Assembly (NCBI RefSeq): GCF_039542035.1
Contig: NZ_BAABHJ010000023.1
Coordinates: 124,001-188,000 of the forward strand
DNA: 64,000 nucleotides
Origin: Actinoallomurus liliacearum
Lineage (GTDB): Bacteria; Actinomycetota; Actinomycetes; Streptosporangiales; Streptosporangiaceae
Reading direction: 5' to 3'
Under the pieces are notes generated by a model. It had not been told where the DNA came from. It ran no database searches and was given only the letters and a program-made list of their open reading frames with translations. Both the position numbers and the translations under genes were made by a program. Positions 51,751 to 59,066 of the stretch are shown in pieces (the first letter of the stretch is position 1; each line of letters opens with the position of its first letter).

Positions 51751-52367
51751 GGACACGGCTGCGAGCGGTCGCGACCGAAGCCGTGATCATCGTGCTCCTC
51801 GGGGTGGCACTGTCGGCGGTGTCCCTGGGGCTGCTCCGCTTCGAGTACGGCGATCGGGTCCACTTCGGAACCGTGGACCTGCTGGTCGTCGCGGCGGCGG
51901 GGATCGTCGCGGCCATGGCCGTCCGCGCGACCGTACGGCTCCACCGCCGCTGGAAGAGGACGGTGGGCAGGTTCACCGCCGCCGCCGTCCTCTGCGCCGT
52001 CGCCGCCGTCGTGGGGGCGCTCGTCGTACTGATCCCCAGCGCGTGCCCCGGCGAACTCGGCACGAGCCGATGCAGCGCCCGGCAGGCGGCCGACTGGGGA
52101 GAGGCGGCCGGCCTCGCGATGTTGCTGAACTTCCTCATCGCGGGCCTCGTGCTGGCCCTCGTACGCGGCACTCGTGACCTGGCGCGCGACGGGACGTCGC
52201 AGAGCCTCACCTGGATCAGGGCACTGCGGGACCGTCTCGGCAGGCGGTCGCGCGGCGCGAAGGCACCGGGCGGCCGGTCCCGCGACCCGCAGCAGCCCAA
52301 GGGCCGTCCGACACCCCGCCGCGCCGACGCCGAACGGACCCGCCGGGCGCGAGCGCGCGGCGCCTGA
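51747..52367 (+). CDS. four-TM membrane protein
   Basis: 206 aa from ATG 51747, overlapping the coupling-protein stop. About four TM helices (VIIVLLGVALSAVSLGLL, VDLLVVAAAGIVAAMAV, AAAVLCAVAAVVGALVVLI, AGLAMLLNFLIAGLVLALV) with an exposed CPGELGTSRC pair that may form a disulfide. The last 45 residues are very basic and Pro-rich. No family recognised; likely a subunit translated together with the coupling ATPase. Confidence 0.65.
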   Translation: MRTRLRAVATEAVIIVLLGVALSAVSLGLLRFEYGDRVHFGTVDLLVVAAAGIVAAMAVRATVRLHRRWKRTVGRFTAAAVLCAVAAVVGALVVLIPSACPGELGTSRCSARQAADWGEAAGLAMLLNFLIAGLVLALVRGTRDLARDGTSQSLTWIRALRDRLGRRSRGAKAPGGRSRDPQQPKGRPTPRRADAERTRRARARGA

Positions 52368-52385
52368 TCGAGCCGGGAGAACCTC

Positions 52386-53072
52386 ATGCACATCGATGTC
52401 ACGTGCGGACCGGCCTATGCCGCCGCGGTCTGCCGGCTGGCCGCGGGTGAATCGGTCTTCGTCGAACGATCCTCCATGGCCGCGCTCTCCGGCAACGTGT
52501 CGGTGACGGCGACGTTCGGGGGCGGCGGCCTCGCCAGGGGGCTGACCCGCAAGCTGCTCACCGAGCAGACCCTGGTCGTCGCCAAGTACACCGCGAGCCG
52601 CCGCGGGGGAGGCTGGGTACGGGCCGTACCGCCGTTCCCGGGCGACATCGCCGTGCTGGACGTCGGTCAGACGGGCCCGCTCAAGGCGCAGACCGGCTCG
52701 GTCCTCGCCTATGCCCCCACAGTGGACGTCACGACCCGTTCGTCCGGTACGACCCCGCTTCTCATGCATGAGGGGCTGACCGCGGTCGGCCTCACCGGCA
52801 CCGGCCAGGTCGCCCTCGCCACGTACGGCGGCATCGAGCACATCGAGGTCCCGCGCGGAGAGCACCTGATCGTCGACTCCGGGCACCTGGTGGCGTGGTC
52901 CGCGGGGATGAAGATGAAGAGCGGGCCGCTCGGCGGACCGCTCAAGGCCGTGCTCACCGGTGAGCTGTGGGTCGGCGAGTTCCACGGCCCCGGCCACGTG
53001 CTGATCCAGAGCCGGGCGGCGGCCACTCTGCGCGGCTGGCTGTTCCCCGAGGGGAACAACGCCCATGTATGA
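52386..53072 (+). CDS. AIM24 (DUF124) family protein
   Basis: 228 aa. The double-stranded beta-helix pattern of the AIM24/TIGR00266 family is seen: LAAGESVFVERSSMAALSGNVSVTATFGGGGLARGLTRKLL, then GDIAVLDVGQTGPLKAQTGSVLAYAPTVDVTTRSS, LTGTGQVALATYGG and the ending TGELWVGEFHGPGHVLIQSR. These are bacterial relatives of a mitochondrial scaffold protein; molecular role is unclear. Eight bases of its 3' end overlap the NERD-protein gene, so the two are translationally linked. Confidence 0.88.
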   Translation: MHIDVTCGPAYAAAVCRLAAGESVFVERSSMAALSGNVSVTATFGGGGLARGLTRKLLTEQTLVVAKYTASRRGGGWVRAVPPFPGDIAVLDVGQTGPLKAQTGSVLAYAPTVDVTTRSSGTTPLLMHEGLTAVGLTGTGQVALATYGGIEHIEVPRGEHLIVDSGHLVAWSAGMKMKSGPLGGPLKAVLTGELWVGEFHGPGHVLIQSRAAATLRGWLFPEGNNAHV

Positions 53073-53778
53073 GGTCGGAGACGCCGGCGGTTACGTCAGC
53101 CGGCAGAAGTGGAAGCGGCGCGGAGAGGGCACCCTGTACGGGGCCGCGGCGGTGGTGCTGGCCCTCGTCACGGTCGGCTCTCTCATCGGGGCCGTGTACA
53201 CCGGCGTCGCCCCACTGCGGGCGCTGGCGGTCGTCGTCGCGGTGGCCGCGGCCGGCGGCTGCTGGTACACGTGGGCGTCTTCCCGGCGGGTGCTGCGGCA
53301 GGCGGGCAAGGCCGCGATCGGCGCCCGCTCCGAGCGGGAGGTACGGACGGTGATCCGCCGCACCGGCTCGATCGCGGCGGGGTACTCGATCAAGCTCGCG
53401 GACCGGGGTGGTGACTGCGACGCGGTCGTCTTCACCGCGACCGGCGGTGCCGCGGCCGTCGAGGTGAAGACCGGGCACGGCGAGGTCTTCGTCGAGGGCG
53501 ACACCATGCGGGTGGGACGGCGCGTGCTGCCGAAGAACCCGACCGGGCAGGCCGCCTTCCAGGCCCGGCGGCTGTCCCGCGCGCTCGGCCGCAAGCCCGT
53601 GCTGGCGGTCGTCTGCGTCCCGGGGATGATGAACCGGCCCTTCGCGACCCCGAAGGGCGTGTGGGTCTGCTCCGCCGACGACCTGAAGACGGTCCTGGAC
53701 CGCGCCCCTCGCGTCTTCGACTCGCCCGCCGAGGCGCAGCAGACGATGAAACGCCTCTGGCACGAGAACAACCCCTGA
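53065..53778 (+). CDS. NERD-domain (nuclease-related) membrane protein
   Basis: 237 aa. Two TM helices (about 24-48 and 52-68) lead into a NERD domain (about 80-190): GARSEREVRTVIRRTG, GGDCDAVVFTATGGAAAVEVKTGHGEVF. The D-x19-E-V-K pattern has the acidic residues and lysine of a PD-(D/E)xK nuclease core. Downstream ARRLSRALGRKPVLAVVCVPG also matches. NERD domains are predicted to cleave or bind DNA. Being last of the coupling-protein operon it may process substrate DNA; this is inference. Confidence 0.85.
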   Translation: MYEVGDAGGYVSRQKWKRRGEGTLYGAAAVVLALVTVGSLIGAVYTGVAPLRALAVVVAVAAAGGCWYTWASSRRVLRQAGKAAIGARSEREVRTVIRRTGSIAAGYSIKLADRGGDCDAVVFTATGGAAAVEVKTGHGEVFVEGDTMRVGRRVLPKNPTGQAAFQARRLSRALGRKPVLAVVCVPGMMNRPFATPKGVWVCSADDLKTVLDRAPRVFDSPAEAQQTMKRLWHENNP

Positions 53779-53881
53779 CGGACCGCCCTCTCCTGGCACC
53801 GGCGGCGTACGTCTGGGCGTGTGACCGCACTCGGAGGCGTCTCGGCACCCGAGCGGTAGCGGATGCGTCACGGGAGAGAGC

Positions 53882-53925
53882 GTCCCGGCGGGATCACGAC
53901 GTTGTCGTCGTGTCACCGCCGGGAC
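53882..53925. terminator. long hairpin between convergent genes
   Basis: GTCCCGGCGG pairs with CCGCCGGGAC, and an inner CACGACG/CGTCGTG stem follows with small internal bulges and a 4-nt loop. It lies 104 bp after the NERD gene and can serve the convergent gene at 53975. Confidence 0.7.
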
Positions 53926-53974
53926 ACCCAGCGCGTTCACCCCTCCCCGGTCAGCTCAGGGAAGGGCACGAGCG

Positions 53975-54436
53975 TCAGCTCGTCTGCGGCAGCAGCTCCT
54001 CGCCGTGGTACCGGAACGAGGTGAGCTGCAGGCCCCACGCTTCCGTCCCGTTGGTCGCGACGGGCACGAGCATGGCCAGCTCGTCCGCGGTGATCGCCTC
54101 GGGCTCCTCGAAGCTGAGCACGATCGTGACCGCGAGCTCGATGCCGTCGAGGGACATCCGTCCGTCCAGCTCGATGACCGGACGGCCGTCATGCACCTCG
54201 ACCTCGTTCTCGGGCAGCAGTTCCCGCCCCTCGTGTTGCAGGGACGTGAGCCGCACGTCCTTGGAGGTCGCGGCCCGCGTCATGTTGACCAGGAGCTCGA
54301 GCAGCTCCTCGTCGGTCGGAGTCTGGAGCTCCTCGGAGCGGACGGTCAGCGTGAACGCGACCTCGGTGTCCTTCACCATCTCCCGCCCGGTGATCCGCAC
54401 GGTGGCCGTCTCGGGCGTGTTCTGGGTGCCGTACAT
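53975..54436 (-). CDS. hypothetical protein with internally repeated motif
   Basis: 153 aa from ATG 54436 (GGGAG upstream). Soluble and acidic, no TM. The motif LTSxxxxGxELLP occurs twice (VRLTSLQHEGRELLPEN around residues 61-77, LQLTSFRYHGEELLPQT around 136-152), so the protein may consist of two similar halves. Other blocks are REMVKDTEVAFTLTVRSEELQTPTDEELLELLVNM and MSLDGIELAVTIVLSFEEPEAITADELAMLV. No family recognised. Confidence 0.65.
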   Translation of the reverse strand: MYGTQNTPETATVRITGREMVKDTEVAFTLTVRSEELQTPTDEELLELLVNMTRAATSKDVRLTSLQHEGRELLPENEVEVHDGRPVIELDGRMSLDGIELAVTIVLSFEEPEAITADELAMLVPVATNGTEAWGLQLTSFRYHGEELLPQTS

Positions 54437-54642
54437 GTTCGTCTCCCGCTTTGTCGTTCCGCGCGGTCAGCGCGGGGCCGCTCGTTTTGGAGAGGCCGCC
54501 TCGTACTGTCCGGGGACGACCGGCTCCGGCATGCGAGGCAGAAAAACGATCACGGACCATTGCGCCGGAGACCGAACCGCGCACGGTACTTCCCGAGCGT
54601 GCTGCACGTGGGCACGAACAACGCAAAGGAAGGAAACCGACA

Positions 54643-54786
54643 ATGACGAACGGTAAGGGCGGCTCCCAGGGCAAGGGCGGTTCCCAGGGCCGCAGCGGTT
54701 CCCAGGGCAACGGCGGTTCCCAGGGCAACGGCGACCACGGCGGCATGCCCGCCCTGACCCGCCCCCCGCGCAGGCCGGGTCAGTAG
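54643..54786 (+). CDS. small Gly/Ser/Gln repeat peptide
   Basis: 47 aa from ATG 54643, with AAGGAAGG at good spacing. Five GGSQGxG-type units (about 5-28, GKGGSQGKGGSQGRSGSQ) end in a Pro/Arg tail. The repeat is also visible in DNA as GGTTCCCAGGGC units. Low-complexity and probably disordered. Two hairpins follow directly, so it is a complete transcription unit. Function unknown; the repeats could make it an unreliable ORF call. Confidence 0.5.
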   Translation: MTNGKGGSQGKGGSQGRSGSQGNGGSQGNGDHGGMPALTRPPRRPGQ

Positions 54787-54802
54787 CGCTGACATCGGCG
54801 AC

Positions 54803-54820
54803 GGGTCAGGCTCCTGACCC
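54803..54820 (+). terminator. short palindrome after the Gly-rich ORF
   Basis: GGGTCAGG/CCTGACCC with a 2-nt centre; 17 bp after the stop and just before the stronger hairpin at 54839. Confidence 0.45.
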
Positions 54821-54838
54821 AGCCCCCTAGCACATCGA

Positions 54839-54861
54839 GCGGCCCCCCTCAGGGGGGCCGC
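54839..54861 (+). terminator. strong terminator after the Gly-rich ORF
   Basis: 10-bp stem GCGGCCCCCC/GGGGGGCCGC with loop TCA, followed by TTCTGCTTTT. This is the closest to a classical T-tailed terminator in the accessory region. Confidence 0.85.
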
Positions 54862-55114
54862 TTCTGCTTTTCGGGGGCTTGACGTCGCGGTCGGGCGTGG
54901 AGGCCGATGGGATGCCGTGACGCCGGGCGATGGGGGTCCGGCGCGCTGTGACATTGCACTAAGATCACGCCTCTTCCCACCGGGTGATCTGATCATTAAG
55001 ATCGCAACACAACTGAAAAAAAGAGCATCCGGCTCTTTGTCATCCATCCATAGGTGACAGGGAGCCGGCAGTCGCCTGAGCTCCCTGCACCGTGACAACG
55101 AAGAGAGTCATCAA
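54862..55114. promoter_or_regulatory. AT-rich leader of EamA-like gene 3
   Basis: The leader is unusually AT-rich for this DNA: GTGACATTGCACTAAGATCACG near 54950, then TGATCTGATCATTAAGATCG near 54986, and a stem AAAGAGC/GCTCTTT with loop ATCCG near 55019-55038. No ORF is supported. It may hold a promoter plus a small RNA hairpin in the 5' UTR. Confidence 0.4.
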
Positions 55115-56422
55115 ATGTCACGTTTCAGGGCCGCTCTGCGCGGCGCTAAAACGCGGAACCACCGGTGGCGGGACTACCGTTTCCGGCTGGTCACCGTTCC
55201 GTTGCTGCTGCTTCGCGCGGCGGTGACGGCTCAGTTCAACCTCCGGCGGGCCATGCTCGCCGGCCTGGCAGCCGCTCTGATCTCGCTCGTGTGCTCGGGG
55301 GCTGCGGGGGGCAAGCTCAGCGCCATGGGCGGCGTGGTCCCGATGGGGGCCGTGGTCCCCATGGGGTTCGCGACGCTCTTCTCCGGCATTCTGTTCTTCA
55401 GCGTGGCCGCCTCGACCGGCAGGCTGCGGGGCAAGGACTCCACCTTCTGGTGGCTCGGAGTCGGCACCGGCGTCGCGAGCGCCGCGACGACCGTCGCCTT
55501 CGCGACCGCGACCGCGATGGTCCCGGTGGGAACGGTCGTCCCGATCATGGGGCTCGGCACGCTCGTGGTGATGATCCTGCACTCGAAGGGAAGGGGCTGG
55601 GTGTTCCCGGCCATCCTGACCCTCGGCGGGTTCGCGGTGTTCCTGCTGTCGTCCAGCCAGGGGCACGGCTCGTTCAACGGCATCCTCGTCGCCGGCCTGG
55701 GAGCGGTCGCGCAAGGGACCTTCACGTGGCTCTTCCAGAAGGCGGCGAACAGGAAGGAGGGCACGGCGACCGCGGCGATCACGCATCCGGTCTGCGGGGT
55801 GCTTCTCCTGGGGGGTGCCTACATCGCGTCCATCGTCACGGGGCACCCCCTCGACTGGGGATGGACGGACTGGCGGCTGTTCGGTCTGATCGCCCTGCTG
55901 GGCTTCACCTGGATGGCGCTGCCCACGCTGCTCAACGTCTTCGCCGCGAGCCGGCTGTCCGACTCCGTGTACGCGGCCCTTCAGCCGCTGGGGTCGCCGA
56001 TCAGCCTGCTCGTGCAGATCGCGGTGATCCACCAGGCCACGTCGACCTGGCCGGTCATCGCGAACCTGTTGATCTTCGTGGGGGGTGTGTCGGCGGTCTT
56101 CCTCCTGGGATCGTCCAAGACCGAGGAGGAGAACGTCGCGGCCGAAGCGGCGTCGTCCGCGATGGGGTCCATGGCGGCGGCCATCGGCTCCGAGGAGGCC
56201 GAGAAGGGCTCCGAAGGGGAGGTGGTGGCCCCCGACCAGAGGGCCACGATCAGGCCGCAGCTCGAAGAGCAGATCATGGCCCGGTACGGCGGAGGCCTCA
56301 CGGCCAAGGTGCGGGCCGTGATCGACAAGTTGAAGCGCTCGCGCGGAAGGGAGGCGGCCCTGACGGTTCCCAGGGCCACTCAGAAAACCGGGGCGGGCGA
56401 CGAGGAGGACACGCGCCCCTGA
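55115..56422 (+). CDS. EamA/DMT-like membrane protein (3)
   Basis: 435 aa from ATG 55115. A basic cytoplasmic N-terminus (RFRAALRGAKTRNHRWRDYRFR) is followed by about nine to ten TM helices, including AMLAGLAAALISLVCSGAAGG, GTVVPIMGLGTLVVMILHSKGRG and the last pair SPISLLVQIAVIHQATSTWPVIANLLIFVGGVSAVFLLG, typical of EamA proteins. The last 100 residues are a charged cytoplasmic tail. It is related in layout to the pair at 22.7-25.5 kb, on the other side of the secretion locus. Substrate unknown. Confidence 0.72.
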   Translation: MSRFRAALRGAKTRNHRWRDYRFRLVTVPLLLLRAAVTAQFNLRRAMLAGLAAALISLVCSGAAGGKLSAMGGVVPMGAVVPMGFATLFSGILFFSVAASTGRLRGKDSTFWWLGVGTGVASAATTVAFATATAMVPVGTVVPIMGLGTLVVMILHSKGRGWVFPAILTLGGFAVFLLSSSQGHGSFNGILVAGLGAVAQGTFTWLFQKAANRKEGTATAAITHPVCGVLLLGGAYIASIVTGHPLDWGWTDWRLFGLIALLGFTWMALPTLLNVFAASRLSDSVYAALQPLGSPISLLVQIAVIHQATSTWPVIANLLIFVGGVSAVFLLGSSKTEEENVAAEAASSAMGSMAAAIGSEEAEKGSEGEVVAPDQRATIRPQLEEQIMARYGGGLTAKVRAVIDKLKRSRGREAALTVPRATQKTGAGDEEDTRP

Positions 56423-56437
56423 TGGGGTGTGCGCGAA

Positions 56438-56515
56438 GCGTCCCCGACGGGGGACGCACGAAGCGCCCCTGACGGGGGGCGCTGAACAGAACGGCGGGGA
56501 GACGTCCCCGCCGTT
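56438..56515. terminator. three consecutive hairpins
   Basis: GCGTCCCC/GGGGACGC (56438-56457), GCGCCCC/GGGGCGC (56463-56482) and an 11-bp stem AACGGCGGGGA/TCCCCGCCGTT (56490-56515). The first two are imperfect tandem copies; all have a GACG-containing loop. They separate convergent genes and mark the right edge of the accessory region. Confidence 0.8.
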
Positions 56516-56533
56516 CATGCTGTCGGGCTACGG

Positions 56534-57571
56534 TCACGCGTGCTGTGCCTGCTCGTAGATCCGGCGGACGGCGGCACCGAAATAGGGCCCGTACATCGTG
56601 GCCTGGTCGTCGGAGTACTTGAAGCTGTTGACCGAGGTGACCACGCCCGTGCCCGTCGTGGCGTTGAAACGGGCCAGCCACGGCCCTCCGCTGGCACCCT
56701 CGGACATGTCGCAGCGCAACCCCTGGTCCTGGGTCAGCCGATGCGTGTCCGGATGGGGCAGACCACTGCAGTAGGCCAGCCGCTCGCCGTCGTAGTGGCC
56801 GCCCGTCGGGTAGCCGAAGCCGTACACGAGGGAGCCCCGCGGCTGGTCGAACGCGAGGTTCTGGGCGCCGACCACGTCGGCGACGTGGCGCCCGCCGACC
56901 GTCGCCAGCGCCACCATCGCCACGTCATGGTTCTCGTCGTGCCTCGCAGACCACGCGCTCGGCACGAACATGTGCCGAGCGGTGAACGCGCCGTACGGCC
57001 GGCTGCCCTGGTCGTACCCGGGCACGTAGATCCAGTTGCGGGCCCAGACACCGGCGGCGTCCTGCACGCAGTGGCCGGCCGTGACGACGACGTCGCGGTT
57101 GGCGCCGTTGACCGTGCCGGCCGAGCACACGAAGTCGGCGCCGTTGATGGTGAAGAAGACCTTCCCCGTGGTGGCGCGCACCGCGCCGGGCGAGGCCCAG
57201 GCCGTCCCGGGGCTGCTCTGTCCGGTGTGCCGGTCCACGGTGCCGGCGGCGGGGGCCCCGGCCGCGGCCGGCGGGATCTCCGGTCGCGTCGCGGCCACCG
57301 GAGTCACGTCGGTCGCCGCTGCCGACCGGAGGCCTGCGGCCGAACGCGGCCCGGCGACCGCCGGCTCCCGGCGCACCCGCTCGGGCGGGGTGAGCGCGCG
57401 CCGCATCCGCCGGACGGTCCAGTACCGCAGGGTCGCCGACCGACTGATGGCGATCACGTGGTCGGTCACCCCGGCCACGCCCGGCCCGGGCTGGGAGACC
57501 CCGGCGCCGAGCGTGCCGAGGAGGGCACCGACGGTGGACACGGCGTAGGTGATGCGGGCGGCCTTGGACAT
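56534..57571 (-). CDS. secreted trypsin-like serine protease (1)
   Basis: 345 aa from ATG 57571. A signal peptide (ITYAVSTVGALLGTLGAGVSQPG) and a propeptide-like region precede the chymotrypsin-fold domain, beginning near FFTINGADFVCSAGTVNG. Catalytic triad: His in VVTAGHCV, Asp in NHDVAMVAL and Ser in EGASGGPW. Cys pairs probably form disulfides. It resembles the paralogue at 57636, which is encoded 64 bp upstream on the same strand, and the two look like a tandem duplication with diverged pro-regions. Confidence 0.92.
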   Translation of the reverse strand: MSKAARITYAVSTVGALLGTLGAGVSQPGPGVAGVTDHVIAISRSATLRYWTVRRMRRALTPPERVRREPAVAGPRSAAGLRSAAATDVTPVAATRPEIPPAAAGAPAAGTVDRHTGQSSPGTAWASPGAVRATTGKVFFTINGADFVCSAGTVNGANRDVVVTAGHCVQDAAGVWARNWIYVPGYDQGSRPYGAFTARHMFVPSAWSARHDENHDVAMVALATVGGRHVADVVGAQNLAFDQPRGSLVYGFGYPTGGHYDGERLAYCSGLPHPDTHRLTQDQGLRCDMSEGASGGPWLARFNATTGTGVVTSVNSFKYSDDQATMYGPYFGAAVRRIYEQAQHA

Positions 57572-57635
57572 GGGTCGAAAGTCTGCATGACCGTTCGTGG
57601 TCACATGGTGACTTCTGGTAAAGCCATGCCCTCGA

Positions 57636-58736
57636 TCAGGTGTTCTGTGCTTTGTCGTAGAGGGCTTTGACGGCGGCGCCGAAATACGGCCCGAACATGT
57701 CCTTCGGCGCCGCGTCGTACTTGAAGGAGTTGACCGAGTTCTGCGTGCCGGTGCCGGTCCGGGCGTCAAAGCCGAGGAACCAGGGGCCGCCGCTGGACCC
57801 GGCGGTCATGTCGCAGGTCAGCCCGACGTCGTGGGTCTTCTTGTCGTCCTTGGCGGTGCCGCTGCAGTAGACCAGCCTCGACCCGTCGTACGGGGCCTCG
57901 GCGGGATAGCCGAAGGCGTACATCGGCCGGTGGCGCGGCTGGTTGAACGCGATGCCCTGACCGCCGACGACGCTCGTCAGCGTCCGGCCGTCCTGCGGAG
58001 CCACCATCGCGGCGCCCACGTCGTAGTCGAGGTCCTCGCGGGCCTCCCACTGCGGAGTGGTGAGCGTCCGCGTCGCCGTCCACTTCCCGTACGGCGCCTG
58101 ACCGTCGTGGTAGGCGGGGACGAACACCCAGTCCGTATGCCAGGCGCCGTCGAGCCGGACGCAGTGCCCCGCGGTGAGCACCGTGCTCTGGCTCGCGCCG
58201 GCCACCGAGTCTCCGGAGCAGGACGCCGGCCGCCCCGCGTACGTGAAGAAGACCCGCCCCGTGGTCCGGGCGACCTTGCCGCCGGAGGTCCAGGCCGCGC
58301 CGGTGGACGGCGCCGACGCCGGGGTCTCGGCGGGGCGCCCGCCCGGGACGGGCCGTCCCGCCGGCTCCCCGGCGACGAGACCGTCGAGCGGGAGGGCCCG
58401 GCGCATGCGGGCGGGCGTCCACCACCGCATGAGCCGCTCCCGGTCCGTACGGGACTCCGCCATCAGGTGGACGGCCGGCGTCAGGCCGCCGGTGTCCGGG
58501 CTCGAAGGCGACAGGCGCGGACGGCCGACGGGTTCGCCGGGTCGGGCACGGCCGCGGGACGGTCCGGGGAGTCCGAGGCCGGGCGCCGCCTGCGGCGAGG
58601 CGATGTCGGACGGGCCCGGGCTCCCCGCTCGGTCGGCGGGGCGTGCCGCATCGGCCTGCGACGCGGGCAGCGGGGGAATGGACAGGAGCGCGCCGGTGAG
58701 CACGGACACGGCCGCGAGGCGGGGGGACTTCGTCAT
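57636..58736 (-). CDS. secreted trypsin-like serine protease (2)
   Basis: 366 aa from ATG 58736. Signal peptide (LAAVSVLTGALLSIPPLPASQADA), then a long Pro/Gly/Arg-rich pro-region. The protease domain has FFTYAGRPASCSGDSVAG, His in VLTAGHCVR, Asp in LDYDVGAAMV and Ser in AGSSGGPW. Its C-terminal FDARTGTGTQNSVNSFKYDAAPKDMFGPYFGAAVKALYDKAQ is nearly collinear with the end of the downstream paralogue. Length and two-gene arrangement suggest a duplicated exported protease with different activation. Confidence 0.92.
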   Translation of the reverse strand: MTKSPRLAAVSVLTGALLSIPPLPASQADAARPADRAGSPGPSDIASPQAAPGLGLPGPSRGRARPGEPVGRPRLSPSSPDTGGLTPAVHLMAESRTDRERLMRWWTPARMRRALPLDGLVAGEPAGRPVPGGRPAETPASAPSTGAAWTSGGKVARTTGRVFFTYAGRPASCSGDSVAGASQSTVLTAGHCVRLDGAWHTDWVFVPAYHDGQAPYGKWTATRTLTTPQWEAREDLDYDVGAAMVAPQDGRTLTSVVGGQGIAFNQPRHRPMYAFGYPAEAPYDGSRLVYCSGTAKDDKKTHDVGLTCDMTAGSSGGPWFLGFDARTGTGTQNSVNSFKYDAAPKDMFGPYFGAAVKALYDKAQNT

Positions 58737-59066
58737 GACCCTGGTGCCCTTCTGCGGCCGTCATGGGGGAGGCGGCCGCGATCGTGAGACGGTCGCCGGA
58801 ACCCTAGCGCGAAGCGTGTTCGGTTGACTACGTACAGGAATCGCGACATTGCAGGGTCCATCCCGATTTGCGGGTGGGACCGGTAGGTCGGTGGGGGTCG
58901 GTTGGCCGGGGCGGACTCGAGGTCGGTCGGGGCCGGGAGGTCGGTCTGGGCCGGGAGGTCGGTCGGGGTCGGTTGGTCGGGGGATGCGCGTTGGTCGGGG
59001 GACTCGGGTCGGTCGGGGCGGACTCGAGCCCGTCGGAGGCGCGGGACGGGGGACAATGGGGGCGTG
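58737..59066. other. intergenic region upstream of dxr with G-rich repeats
   Basis: The 330 bp between the divergent protease and dxr genes contains, from 58870 to 59039, many GGTCGGTCGGGG-like units and a repeated 15-mer CGGGGCGGACTCGAG (58907 and 59014). The plus strand is strongly G-rich, so G-quadruplex formation is conceivable. No supported gene. It may also hold the dxr promoter. Confidence 0.6.

Noticed and set aside
26676..53778. Integrative conjugative element with full mobility
   Set aside because: No relaxase, integrase, replication initiator or flanking direct repeat could be supported, so only a T4SS-like locus is claimed.
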